Origin: Candidatus Freyarchaeota archaeon
GTDB lineage: Archaea; Asgardarchaeota; Jordiarchaeia; Jordiarchaeales; Jordiarchaeaceae
Length of the DNA stretch: 64,000 nt
Reading direction: 5' to 3'
NCBI GenBank assembly: GCA_030587365.1
Contig: JAUQZE010000023.1
Coordinates: forward strand, 175,789-239,788
This document shows positions 17,367 through 25,902 of the stretch, piece by piece. The notes below the pieces were generated by a model. That model saw nothing but the letters and a program-made list of their open reading frames with translations. It ran no database searches and had not been told where the DNA came from. The position numbers and the translations under genes are program-made. Every line of letters starts with the position of its first letter. Position 1 is the first letter of the stretch.

Positions 17367-18080
17367 GTGTCAGAATTTAAGATTTCTGATTTTAAAATGC
17401 TTGAGAAGGCTCCATATGAAAAAATGGATACTAGGAGTAACATGGAACTATTCATAAGAGGGGCAAAGGATAAAGAAAAAGTATACGGCCCCGCGTTCAC
17501 CGTCAAGTTCATAAAGTACGCTTTAATGGGGGCATCTAGACAAACCGGAGAAAACCCACCCGAAGATATCAAAACTCTGGATCAGTTGAAGGAGTATCTA
17601 ATCTCAATATCTGAAAAATTACCCTTACCCCCCTACTTCTTATTGATTTGGGCACAGTTTGTAACTGATAAAAAGTTCGAAGGCTCTCAGGCAGTTGGAA
17701 CCCAACTTGTATTTAGAGGTTTTGCCGAAGGAGAGATGGAATCGGATAGGGACGCGAAACCACTTCAAAATGCTGATGTAGACCAGATCCTAGCAAAATG
17801 TCGCAGGACCACCATTGAACTGAAGTCTTCTCCCCTTGAATTCGGATATAAGAAGAATGAAGACGGATCCATAGATTTACTCTACAGAGGTTGTTTCTTT
17901 TCTGAGGGATGCCAAATGTCTTTGAATCAAGGCTTGTTAAAACGGTCAGATGGCAGGATGCTGTGCGGTTCCACTTTGACTGTATGCCAGTGGCTTAAAG
18001 CGGGTACAGGTTATGAATGGGACTATACTATCTTAGAATTTAGTAAACCACATTGTATAGTTAGGTGTTTTACTATCTAA
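17367..18080 (+). CDS. V4R-like hypothetical protein, paralogue 2
   Basis: About 237 residues, aligned end to end with the preceding gene: SEFKISDFKMLEKAPYEKMD, YGPAFTVKFIKYAL, DGSIDLLYRGCFFSEGCQ, HCIVRCFTI. Conserved cysteines lie in the C-terminal half (GCFFSEGC, MLCGS, HCIVRC). The GTG start follows GAGGTTCTGGAAA. It has its own TATA-like element (CTTTTATATCG near 17304), so it is not simply an operon partner. The pair arose by tandem duplication with strong retention of the cysteines, suggesting a redox or metal role. Confidence 0.55.
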   Translation: MSEFKISDFKMLEKAPYEKMDTRSNMELFIRGAKDKEKVYGPAFTVKFIKYALMGASRQTGENPPEDIKTLDQLKEYLISISEKLPLPPYFLLIWAQFVTDKKFEGSQAVGTQLVFRGFAEGEMESDRDAKPLQNADVDQILAKCRRTTIELKSSPLEFGYKKNEDGSIDLLYRGCFFSEGCQMSLNQGLLKRSDGRMLCGSTLTVCQWLKAGTGYEWDYTILEFSKPHCIVRCFTI

Positions 18081-18268
18081 TCATTCATTAATAAGAGACG
18101 CTTCCAGAAGTTCCAAGTTGAACATATTTCCTAGAATACCCTAGATTATAATTTCCCTTCATTTACACTCCTATGCTGGATTGCCGTTTTTCATTATCAA
18201 TTTTAAACGGTAATTCTTTTTCTCAGAAATCCTAGGATTATTTCTGCGCTCCGTATGCGGGCTTTGCT

Positions 18269-19096
18269 CTAATTTCCCTGATAGTCACTTCTTTTGTGTA
18301 TCCTTTTCTTGTATTGATACTCATCCACTTTTAGCAGATCCATCACTTTAACTGGTTCCTTTTTTACAAGATTTCTGCACGCCCTATACGCTATCCAGTA
18401 AGAGTTTTTATCCCCACTGGCGACCAGCTTTTTAACTAAATCATATACGAGGTCTGGGAGTCGCTTTGCTAAGTCACTTAGGTTATTTCCTACAGAAGTA
18501 CGTGGGTATGGTGAGTTCTCTTTAAACATGTGTTTTAATATGGATAATGGATAATCAGGATTTTCGTAGAACCATCTGTTCTCCTGCACCGGGCGTAGAG
18601 TTTCACTAACGAATCTGCGAATATTAGCATCTTCGGATTTTACAAGTTGCAGTAAATATTTCTTCATCTCATCGGGATACTTTTTTATGAGTTTGCGGAA
18701 AAACATTTGAGCCATTTCACGCATATCAAAGGTCGGAGAAGTGGCGGCTGATTCAAAATAGGGAAGTACCTTTTTATAATCCTCAACCCCATAGAAGGAT
18801 AGTATTCCCAATGAAACGCTTTTGCTTTTGTAATCGTCGCTTCTTTCGAATATACTTGAAGCAATTTGATATACGGGTGCACCTATTTCAACAAAACGAG
18901 TATATAGATATTCACTCAACACTTTAATTGTATGAACTCTCCCATATGAAATGCGTTTTTTATCTGGGATGTTGGCGTAGAGTTCATCATGGATATCTGC
19001 AATGTTTCTTATCGCCGAATCGTATTCTTTCTTCAAGACCACTTTTATTATGTCTTTTTGTATCTTTTTTTCAATTTTATCGGACAATATTTTCAT
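18269..19096 (-). CDS. AlkD-like HEAT protein (COG4335-like DNA repair)
   Basis: 275 residues, all helical. The segment IRRFVSETLRPVQENRW followed by PLSILKHMFKENSPYPRTSVGNNLSDLAK is characteristic of the predicted DNA-alkylation-repair HEAT family (COG4335, AlkD-related), which flips or excises alkylated bases. The equivalents of the catalytic Trp/Asp cannot be placed with confidence. ATG start after GGAGAT. It is a single gene. Confidence 0.65.
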   Translation of the reverse strand: MKILSDKIEKKIQKDIIKVVLKKEYDSAIRNIADIHDELYANIPDKKRISYGRVHTIKVLSEYLYTRFVEIGAPVYQIASSIFERSDDYKSKSVSLGILSFYGVEDYKKVLPYFESAATSPTFDMREMAQMFFRKLIKKYPDEMKKYLLQLVKSEDANIRRFVSETLRPVQENRWFYENPDYPLSILKHMFKENSPYPRTSVGNNLSDLAKRLPDLVYDLVKKLVASGDKNSYWIAYRACRNLVKKEPVKVMDLLKVDEYQYKKRIHKRSDYQGN

Positions 19097-19317
19097 AACT
19101 AATCTCCGTTTATTGTTAGCATTCCATAGCCCTAGTTTTTAATATCAAATATATTATATAAGATTAGATTAAAAAAAGTGCTAAATCAATTTGAATTATT
19201 ATTACAGGTTTTTCTTTTCTTTACTTTTACATGTTTCAACATAATGGATTTTTTAGCTTCAGTATTTACAAATTTATCTTCACCATACACTGTAGTAGTC
19301 GAAGTGCGGCGTGCCTT

Positions 19318-19497
19318 TTATTGTCTTTCCCTAATGACTTTTTTTGCTTTCATTTTAATGAATTCTACGAATTCTTGATATGTCATCCCCTTTGTCTGTT
19401 CGTGTATTTTTAAACGTGCATAATGCACCTCTTGGAGTGCCGGGTCAGAGGGGAAATCTCTTTTCACCTTTTCCCAAAGCTTGTCCTTCTCCTTCAT
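19318..19497 (-). CDS. small protein, paralogue of the PIN-linked partner
   Basis: 59 residues from ATG, rich in charge, no membrane span. Its N-terminus KDKLWEKVKRDFPSDPALQEVHYARLK aligns with EKEKMWKKALKDFPSDPMMRDLHFIR of the next upstream gene (19584-19829). Both follow a PIN-domain toxin gene, so it may be a duplicated antitoxin. The C-terminal portion differs (MTYQEFVEFIKMKAKK). Missed by usual length cut-offs. Confidence 0.5.
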   Translation of the reverse strand: MKEKDKLWEKVKRDFPSDPALQEVHYARLKIHEQTKGMTYQEFVEFIKMKAKKVIRERQ

Positions 19498-19583
19498 AGT
19501 TTTTACCTCGCTATGCTAACTTCGGATGAATGCGGTAATGAATGAACTATTAAGGCAATTTGTGGAAATACTTGATTTCCCTT

Positions 19584-19829
19584 TTATTCGCCGTTAGGCG
19601 AGAGGGCGTGTCTCGTTTCAAATTTCTTTGCCTTTGGATGAACTTTAAGCCAATCAATGAATTCTTCTCTAGCGATTTCACTTAATTGCAAACAGGTTTT
19701 CCCCTCTTCCTTTTTATTCAGAGCGAAAATCAATTCTCTGATGAAATGAAGGTCTCGCATCATAGGATCCGATGGGAAGTCCTTCAAAGCCTTTTTCCAC
19801 ATCTTCTCTTTTTCCTCTAATGGTATCAT
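19584..19829 (-). CDS. putative antitoxin paired with PIN toxin
   Basis: 81 residues, charged and helical. It starts at ATG five bases after GGGTGA and 11 bases downstream of the PIN frame on the same strand. Order toxin-then-partner matches the intact PIN pair at 44072-44705. It shares the W-x-K-x4-DFPSDP motif with the 59-residue gene at 19318. No AbrB, RHH or Phd fold is evident. Confidence 0.5.
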   Translation of the reverse strand: MIPLEEKEKMWKKALKDFPSDPMMRDLHFIRELIFALNKKEEGKTCLQLSEIAREEFIDWLKVHPKAKKFETRHALSPNGE

Positions 19830-19840
19830 TTCTTTTCACC

Positions 19841-20260
19841 CTACTCAAAAAAATCGTCAGGTGTTACTATGTAAATTCTCGGAAAACCTAATAAAAAGTT
19901 TATGTTATCAACAATCCTTCTCGTTCGCTCCCTGGCAATATGCCGCATATAAGTTACCAAATAATTTATTCCCTCTACAGATGCGATAGCTAAATGTAGA
20001 GCGTCTGCTTCTGGAATACTCAGGTATTTGAGGTATTCTCTGGACAGTGCTTCAGCATTTGAACTTACTGATAAAACTTGGAATGGACTCACCGATTTCA
20101 TTAATCGATTTCTGAATTCATTATCAGGTGCAGCTCTAATTTCTGCCAAGACAAGCTCTGATATGAAAACCTCATAGTTTGGCAATATTTGCGAAAAAAC
20201 AGGGAGGTTGTCTCTTTTCTCTCCGCAGGTTCTTGAATTAGAGTGGAACCCGAGAATTTA
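19841..20260 (-). pseudogene. PIN-domain (VapC-like) toxin, N-terminus broken
   Basis: The frame ILGFHSNS ... PNYEVFISELVLAEIRA ... SIPEADALHLAIASVEGINYLVTY is a PIN ribonuclease. The first strand with the invariant Asp (usually xxLDTNVILG) is cut off by a TAA directly before ILGF at about 20258. The only translatable start left is TTG 20185, after that motif. The conserved Glu (AEI) and Asp (EADALH) remain. Without the first Asp it should be inactive. Confidence 0.65.
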
Positions 20261-20461
20261 AGCCCACTCAGTCATCATGATTTTTTGGCTTTTATAGGTC
20301 AAGTTAACGTTCTTTTAACCATCGTTAAAAAAGGGGATTTTTGCGGGAAATTCTTTGATGTCTTTGTTAGTTTAATTTAGCGAGAGCAACTTCATGATTG
20401 TCGGTAAAAGTTATAAGAATTGTCACACACTTTATTAAGGAACAATTATAAAGGGATTTTT

Positions 20462-20686
20462 ATGTATGAGTTTGATGTTGTGATTGTTGAAGATGAAAGC
20501 GGTGGGTATGTAGCTTTTGTGCCAGCGTTGCCCGGTTGCCACACGCAAGGAGACACCCTGCAAGAGCTTATGGACAACGCGAAAGAGGCTATAGAACTTT
20601 ACCTTGAAACCCTATCTGAAGAAGAGAAACGGGAACTTTTACGTCAAAGGGTTGTAGGAATACAGAAAGTGAAAGCCGTTGCCTAA
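20462..20686 (+). CDS. hicB: HicB-family antitoxin
   Basis: 74 residues starting ATG-TAT-GAG after AAAGGG. HicB core: FDVVIVEDESGGYVAFVPALPGCHTQGDTLQELMDNAKEAIELYLE, the partially degraded RNase-H-like fold that neutralises HicA. The usual C-terminal DNA-binding domain is absent, as in many archaeal short HicBs. Overlaps hicA by eight bases, so the two are coupled. Antitoxin precedes toxin here. Confidence 0.88.
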   Translation: MYEFDVVIVEDESGGYVAFVPALPGCHTQGDTLQELMDNAKEAIELYLETLSEEEKRELLRQRVVGIQKVKAVA

Positions 20687-20912
20687 AATTAAACCACTAC
20701 CACCCCAAAAAGTTATTAAAATCCTTGGAAAAGCCGGCTTCAGAATCCTCCGCCAAAAAGGCTCCCACCTAATTATGATAAATGAAAAAGGAACACGAAT
20801 AGTGGTCCCAACCCATTCAGGAAAAGAAATCAAACCAGGTCTAATTAGGGCAATAATAAAAGAGGCAGGATTAAAACGAGAAGATTTCTTCAAACTTTTG
20901 AAAGAGAAATGA
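20679..20912 (+). CDS. hicA: HicA-family mRNA interferase toxin
   Basis: 77 residues with a dsRBD-like fold. The catalytic His is in RILRQKGSHLIMIN, followed by IVVPTHSGKEIKPGLIRAIIKEAGL, the standard HicA core. TTG start within the end of hicB. The toxin cleaves mRNA when hicB product is lost. Intact. Confidence 0.88.
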   Translation: MPKIKPLPPQKVIKILGKAGFRILRQKGSHLIMINEKGTRIVVPTHSGKEIKPGLIRAIIKEAGLKREDFFKLLKEK

Positions 20913-20969
20913 TAACGCCGGTCTACGGTGCGAGCTCTGCCTGCGTTTTAGGTGAATAGAAACAACCCG

Positions 20970-21179
20970 CTATTTTTCAACGCGTTCAAATTCCACACTA
21001 CGCACCTTTGGTTTTTTTTTTGGCAAAAATTCAAAGGCCTGTAGAGGAAGCGGGAGCCTTTCCCGAATATACTTTTGGGAAGCTCTTGAATTTGTGTAGC
21101 ATAAACAAGCAGTGATTGGGATAAATGAAAGAAATCCAAAAATATTCATGAAGGCCGCGGGAAGTGAGATAAATCTCAA
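20970..21179 (-). CDS. possible small membrane peptide
   Basis: A 69-codon frame starting at TTG seven bases after the end of the radical SAM gene. One hydrophobic stretch (MNIFGFLSFIPITACLCY) is followed by a basic tail. An internal ATG would give 59 residues. Position suggests an operon, but there is no clear ribosome-binding site, so it may be chance. Confidence 0.3.
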   Translation of the reverse strand: MRFISLPAAFMNIFGFLSFIPITACLCYTNSRASQKYIRERLPLPLQAFEFLPKKKPKVRSVEFERVEK

Positions 21180-21185
21180 AAAGGC

Positions 21186-22082
21186 TTATTTCTTTTCCTT
21201 TTTTCTATAAGAATACATTTTATCGTAATTATCAACCCCATATTCTTTGACTAATCTATTGGCGTATCTTCTTTTCACACTTGCATACTTCTTATCGCAG
21301 TAATTAGTTTGGTAAAGTTCCTCATATTTGGGGACCAAATCTGGATCATAACTTTTTAGAAATTCCATGAATCGATCCCTTGCTTCCCCTCGAAAATTAA
21401 GCGTATCCAAAATTACAAAATCCGCGCCCACACCAGCAACGGTTTTTACAAGTTCTTCCATATCTTTCTCGCTATCAGATATATACGGTAATAAGGGAAT
21501 CGCAGTGACTCCTACAGTAATTCCTATTTCATGAAGTTTCTGAACTATTTCAAGCCTCTTTTCCACACTTGGAACCCTCGGCTCTATCTTCTTCCTTAAA
21601 TCTTCATTTAAAGTGGGCAGAGTAATAACCACGTTAAGAAAACCCGTTTGCGCGATTTCACTCAGTATATCCAAGTCTCTCAATACCAAATCGGATTTGG
21701 TGGTAAGCGTTAGGGAATTATGGTGTTTTAAAAATACTTCCAACACCTTTCTTGTAATTTTGAACCGGCTTTCAGCCGGCTGATAAGGGTCTGTTACGGT
21801 TGCCAGATTGACTGTCAACTTTTTGTTCCATTTTTCTCTGGAGAACTCCTTATCGAGGACTTCTGCCGCATTGTCTTTGACGATAATTTTATGGGAAAAC
21901 TCTCCCGTTGGAAGCCCCAGATATTCATGGGTGTATCTCGCATTGCAGTAAACACAGTTGTGCTCACATCCTCTGTAGGTGTTGGCTCCCCATCTGAAGG
22001 GCAAAAACCAAACATTGACATAATGAAGCATCTTTTTAACATCAGTGTGCTCATAAATAACTTCTTTTGGTTTCTTCTCCAT
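21186..22082 (-). CDS. radical SAM protein, SplB-like (COG1533)
   Basis: 298 residues. The [4Fe-4S] cluster motif is GCEHNCVYCNARY (C-x3-C-x2-C) near residue 40. The core layout of spore-photoproduct-lyase-like proteins follows: VTDPYQPAE, TKSDLVLRDLDIL, the glycine-rich strand, and VIDTLNFRGEARDR near the C-terminus. Members of COG1533 are widespread in archaea without spores, and their substrates are mostly unknown, so photolesion repair is not assured. ATG follows CAGGAGAT. Confidence 0.82.
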   Translation of the reverse strand: MEKKPKEVIYEHTDVKKMLHYVNVWFLPFRWGANTYRGCEHNCVYCNARYTHEYLGLPTGEFSHKIIVKDNAAEVLDKEFSREKWNKKLTVNLATVTDPYQPAESRFKITRKVLEVFLKHHNSLTLTTKSDLVLRDLDILSEIAQTGFLNVVITLPTLNEDLRKKIEPRVPSVEKRLEIVQKLHEIGITVGVTAIPLLPYISDSEKDMEELVKTVAGVGADFVILDTLNFRGEARDRFMEFLKSYDPDLVPKYEELYQTNYCDKKYASVKRRYANRLVKEYGVDNYDKMYSYRKKEKK

Positions 22083-22268
22083 GCCTATCTCCTGTTCAAC
22101 ATTATTAAGACAAGCTTCACTTAACGTCTTCGAATAATGGATGTTTTTAATTTTCTTGATTGAGGCGAATGCGTATGACGGCTTACGGATAAAAAGTTGC
22201 TATTAGCAGTTCGAAAATCTTTGATTTCCTTTTTATCACTGTTATACACCGCCGCGGAGTGGACATTT

Positions 22269-23027
22269 TTAGGCGAGTTTATTAGCAGTGATAAGAGAAG
22301 ATGAATCCTTATAGGTCAACTTATCTTTATATTTTGATCTAAGGTTTTTTATAAAGCTTCTTAGACCACTTTGGAACTCCTCCTCTGAAAGCAAGTTAAA
22401 AACAGACATAGGTTTCCCTTTTATTCTCTCTATTATTTCCTCCGCCGAAGCTTCTTGTTTTACAGAAATCTCTGAAAAACTCACATTTTTAAAACCAGCT
22501 CTGTTAAGCATCTCCTTTATCTCGTCCAGAGGTGGAAAGCGTTTGAGGTTGATTTCAAGAATTCTTGGAAAATATTGATGTACGAGATCACTCCTTAGCT
22601 GGTTATGTGAACTTGTGAGAATAGCAGTATGTCCGTTCCTTTTGAGCACACGATACGCCTCAGAAATAAGCTTTTCTTTCTCCTCAGATTGATGCAAAAC
22701 ATAAGATATGAACACAAGATTGACAACATTGTTCATTAACGGGATGTTCTCTCCACAAGCTCGGAGTAGTTTTATCTCAGCTCCTTTCTTCTGTATTTGT
22801 TTAAGCATTCCAATCGAAGTATCCAGCCCAATAGTTTCACCATCAAATGAATTCTCTAAGAACAAAGTGTGATGACCAGCACCGCACCCCACATCTAATA
22901 TACGGGGTTTATGCTTAATTTCCAGCTTTTGCAGAACCAATCTTAATTGAGGCTGAAAGAGGCTTTCCGGTAAATCCCAAATTTGATCGTATTTCCCAGC
23001 ATACCTCGAATTATAATTTACCTTCAT
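22269..23027 (-). CDS. class I SAM-dependent methyltransferase
   Basis: 252 residues. Motif I ILDVGCGAGHHTLFLE, acidic strand TIGLDTS, motif IV-V VNLVFISYVLHQSEEKEKLI and RVLKRNGHTAILT. Opening KVNYNSRYAGKYDQIWDLPE is typical of UbiE/Methyltransf_11-type enzymes. ATG after GGGGAG. Substrate unknown. Confidence 0.85.
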   Translation of the reverse strand: MKVNYNSRYAGKYDQIWDLPESLFQPQLRLVLQKLEIKHKPRILDVGCGAGHHTLFLENSFDGETIGLDTSIGMLKQIQKKGAEIKLLRACGENIPLMNNVVNLVFISYVLHQSEEKEKLISEAYRVLKRNGHTAILTSSHNQLRSDLVHQYFPRILEINLKRFPPLDEIKEMLNRAGFKNVSFSEISVKQEASAEEIIERIKGKPMSVFNLLSEEEFQSGLRSFIKNLRSKYKDKLTYKDSSSLITANKLA

Positions 23028-23256
23028 TTACTCCCCTCTGCAGAATTTACAATTTACATATTTTTAATCATATGCTTGAACCCATTGTGAGTTGCTATCC
23101 AACTTGTATCATTTCAGGGTTTTTTGGCATAAAATTAGATTTTTCAAGCTTTTATTACATAGGAGGCTTCTACAAATACTTCAAAGTTCCACGTGACTAG
23201 GGGAGAATTTGAACCAAAAATCCTCTTTTTTTTCTTTAACCCTTATTTCCACTAAT

Positions 23257-23391
23257 CTATGAGGTTCTAAACCTTGGGTTGTATGCCTTTGCGTCTTGAT
23301 GGATTTTTAATACGTGCATCCATTGCTTATCTGTCATAGGTTTGAATGTTTTTCCGCATTCAGGGCATTCTCGGGGTTTTCTTTCTTTCAT
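23257..23391 (-). CDS. mini C2H2 zinc-finger protein
   Basis: 44 residues, too short for normal gene calls. ECPECGKTFKPMTDKQWMH then VLKIHQD fits a C2H2 finger: C-x2-C-x13-H-x4-H. The single finger fills the protein, with basic residues before it. Start ATG preceded by AGGAAAGATGAGAT. Small archaeal C2H2 proteins bind DNA or partners. An RPS-BLAST/HHpred hit would confirm. Confidence 0.6.
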   Translation of the reverse strand: MKERKPRECPECGKTFKPMTDKQWMHVLKIHQDAKAYNPRFRTS

Positions 23392-23485
23392 ATCTCATCT
23401 TTCCTAATCGGCTTTTTTCCAATATTGGGAGAGTATTATCTAATATTCTTCCCATTCATATATTAGCCATATTTATTTTACGTTT

Positions 23486-23640
23486 ACCATTGACGTTAAG
23501 CATATTTAAATTTTTTGGAGGCTTAAATTTTTAAGTATTAATAAGCCTCTAAAAATTAATTGAAGATTTATTAAGCTGTATTTTCTTTCTGCAGAAATTA
23601 CCTCCAAAAAATCAGCGTCAATAAAAGTACACGTATACTA
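23486..23640. repeat. nested inverted repeat, MITE-like
   Basis: Outer arms: ATTGACGTTAAG ... ATTTTTTGGAGG (about 23488-23522) and, inverted, CCTCCAAAAAAT ... CGTCAATA (about 23600-23627). An inner hairpin is GAGGCTTA/TAAGCCTC around 23517-23550. The 556-base gap 23392-23947 otherwise has no gene. It could be a bidirectional terminator or a miniature transposon remnant. Confidence 0.4.
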
Positions 23641-23947
23641 TAATCATTTTTTACTTATAGAGTATTTTAAAAACTGGTTTATTTTACGGTTTCGGTGTAC
23701 AACTTTCAAAATTGCTAGTTTGTGGGCATGTTCCTGTTGTTTTGGTGGACCCAACGGGCAGGATCCTACTCCGCTACACCTAAGCTGAAAACAGGAAACG
23801 GTTATCCGTGGCGATACATATCTTTTTAAACAATTTTTGGAAATGAAAACATAGAATCCATATGACGAGAGTATAAACTTTGGAAATTGTGAAAAGCGTT
23901 AAGAAAACAAAATACAACACTGTCCGGATCACGAAAACCCTGAAGTT

Positions 23948-24688
23948 TTATGATTTTCTAGCATAAAACCAGAGCCGTAATTTATCCGCCTCGGACTCTT
24001 GGTACACTTCGATGTCCGAGAACCCTGTTTCACGCAATAACTCGTGCAATGCTTCCTGGGAGAGGAGCATCAATCCCCGTCGCCGCCATCCCCCCAGCTT
24101 CCATCCCTTCTTAGCGGGCCTTGGGTGCTCTTTCCCGAAGCCAAGCGTGGAGCCGAAGAAAGTGCCGGTCGGTTTCAAGACGGAATATGTATTGTAAACA
24201 TAAATCTTGACCGCGCGCTTGGTGCCCAAGACGTGCAGCACAGAACCAGAATAGACGACATCGAAAGTCGATGGTGGGAACGGAAATTTCTTGGACACGA
24301 CAAATCGATCCATCCACGTATCTCGGTCTAGGTAAAGGTCGAAACCCATGTTGATGCTGCTCCAGTTGACATCGTAACCCACGACTTTCTCGCGAGGGTA
24401 ACCGTCGTGCACCAAGGCGCGAATGTCGTCGCCAGTCCCGCACCCGTAATCGAGAAGGCTACCTTTTTTTTCCTGGATTTCTGGGTACCGGCCGTGTTTC
24501 CGGATGCGTGGCTCTCCCATCCGCATGAGTATGCGAGGGTACTGCACATGATGCTTCTTGTACTTGCGGATCAGCATCTCACAATACCCCGGCGGATAGT
24601 CCACTCCGGTAGATGCTAAGAAGTCCATCACCCGATGTAATTCAGATTCTAAGGTTACGCCCTCGGGAAAATGACCTTTTCTTTTCAC
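23948..24688 (-). CDS. class I SAM methyltransferase, foreign-looking
   Basis: 246 residues. Motif I LLDYGCGTGDDIRALVHDG, then KVVGYDVNWSSI, FDVVYSGSVLHVL and the late YSVLKPTGTFFGSTLG. The gene is distinctly richer in G+C, with C/G third positions, than the neighbouring genes, which suggests horizontal acquisition. GTG start without a clear ribosome-binding site. It sits alone between A/T-rich gaps. Confidence 0.85.
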   Translation of the reverse strand: MKRKGHFPEGVTLESELHRVMDFLASTGVDYPPGYCEMLIRKYKKHHVQYPRILMRMGEPRIRKHGRYPEIQEKKGSLLDYGCGTGDDIRALVHDGYPREKVVGYDVNWSSINMGFDLYLDRDTWMDRFVVSKKFPFPPSTFDVVYSGSVLHVLGTKRAVKIYVYNTYSVLKPTGTFFGSTLGFGKEHPRPAKKGWKLGGWRRRGLMLLSQEALHELLRETGFSDIEVYQESEADKLRLWFYARKS

Positions 24689-24748
24689 GTTCTTCGCCAG
24701 AATTTGATATTTCTATGCATATTAACGATTATTCAAGTGAAATATCGT

Positions 24749-25159
24749 TCATCCTAACTCCTCATAAAGTTTCTTATTCTCTTCTCCATACACAGCTGTG
24801 TCTTCCTCTTTCGCGTATAGATAAAGAATTCTGATTTCATCGTCCACCCTGAAAGTGATTCTTAAGGGCTTTATCAATGCTCTCGTATCCCTCCACCTTC
24901 TGACGTTGTCATCCCACCCGAGGTAAACCTCCGAAATATTTTGACGAGGGATAATAAATTCTATAGGTTGTCGCGTGTCTTTGTCTCTGCCAGAGAATGC
25001 TATTTTATTTTCATCTAGGGTTACTTTTCCTTTATATTTATGGAGAGGTATTCCCATAGGCTGAGAGAGATGTGCCAACCATACGTGTTCTTTGAATCTA
25101 CCCCGCACCTCTAAGATGTCCTCTCTAAAGCCCCAAATCGCATCATAAAATATTGGCAT
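24749..25159 (-). CDS. hypothetical beta-rich (PH-like) protein
   Basis: About 136 residues from ATG 25159. Alternating short strands (GKVTLDENKIAFSGRD, PIEFIIPRQNISEVYLGWDD, LRITFRVDDEIRILYLY) recall a PH/GRAM-like fold, with a C-terminal helix EENKKLYEEL. No membrane span. A start twelve codons earlier is possible. Function unknown. Confidence 0.5.
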   Translation of the reverse strand: MPIFYDAIWGFREDILEVRGRFKEHVWLAHLSQPMGIPLHKYKGKVTLDENKIAFSGRDKDTRQPIEFIIPRQNISEVYLGWDDNVRRWRDTRALIKPLRITFRVDDEIRILYLYAKEEDTAVYGEENKKLYEELG

Positions 25160-25456
25160 AATTAAAATTAGGTATTCCTGAGATAAAAAATTCACAGGTA
25201 TGGAACATACATCAGTATATTAAGGGAGCGGTAATTGATACCTTTTTTACAATGACTTAATTTTAGGAAAGGAGAATGGGAGAGTTTTTCTCAAGAAGGG
25301 CAAAGAAGGAGGAATACAGAATTATATTTATGGCAATGATTTTCAATCATCGTGGGGGACAAAAGGATAATATATAAATTCTTATTTTTGGGAAGAGAAT
25401 CTCTTATAATCGTTATCAAATAGTTTTCAGACCCAAAAAATTATGGCGCTGGTAGC

Positions 25457-25674
25457 TTAATCGTACTTTGACAGTTCTATATTGAACTTTTTCTCTGCGT
25501 CCTCTATCGCCTTTACATGCGCTTGGATCTATAGGGCATTAGGAGAGCCATTTTGAGAGCGTCCTCAGGAGACGCTTCTATTTTGAACGCTCCATTCAGA
25601 AACGCCGTCATAGCATCGAAATTCTCGTCCGACGATACGCGGTAACCGCTCTCAAAATCCACGTAGCTTAACAT
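25457..25674 (-). pseudogene. small gene with a frameshift
   Basis: From ATG 25674 the frame reads SYVDFESGYRVSSDENFDAM ... LKMALLMPYRSKRM and stops after 53 codons. A neighbouring frame continues AHVKAIEDAEKKFNIELSKYD to TAA at 25457. The amphipathic helix resumes exactly, so this is a single ~70-residue protein disrupted by an indel near 25520. It follows 25693-25902 by 18 bases on the same strand, so the two form a cassette, perhaps toxin-antitoxin-like. Confidence 0.5.
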
Positions 25675-25692
25675 GGTGTCTCCCGTATCCTC

Positions 25693-25902
25693 TTAGGATT
25701 CCCAGTCAAACACCAAAACGCCATCCTCAGAAAAAGAGTAATTCAAACGAGGCAGGGGCATATCCGAGTCCTTCTCAGTGAACTTCTTACCAGCCAAGCC
25801 AAGCTCCAAGACTCTATGTCTGAAGGACTTCAGGTATTCCGACCAGCGTTCTAACAAGTATCGGAGAACCTCAGGAGGAATATCCGTCACCACCTTTAAC
25901 AA
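25693..25902 (-). CDS. hypothetical small protein
   Basis: 69 residues, with helical N-terminus (PPEVLRYLLERWSEYLKSFRHRVLEL) and strand-rich end (LNYSFSEDGVLVFDWES). TTG start, or GTG a few codons later after AAAGGTGG. First gene of a cassette with the frameshifted gene next to it. Not recognised. Confidence 0.45.
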   Translation of the reverse strand: MLKVVTDIPPEVLRYLLERWSEYLKSFRHRVLELGLAGKKFTEKDSDMPLPRLNYSFSEDGVLVFDWES

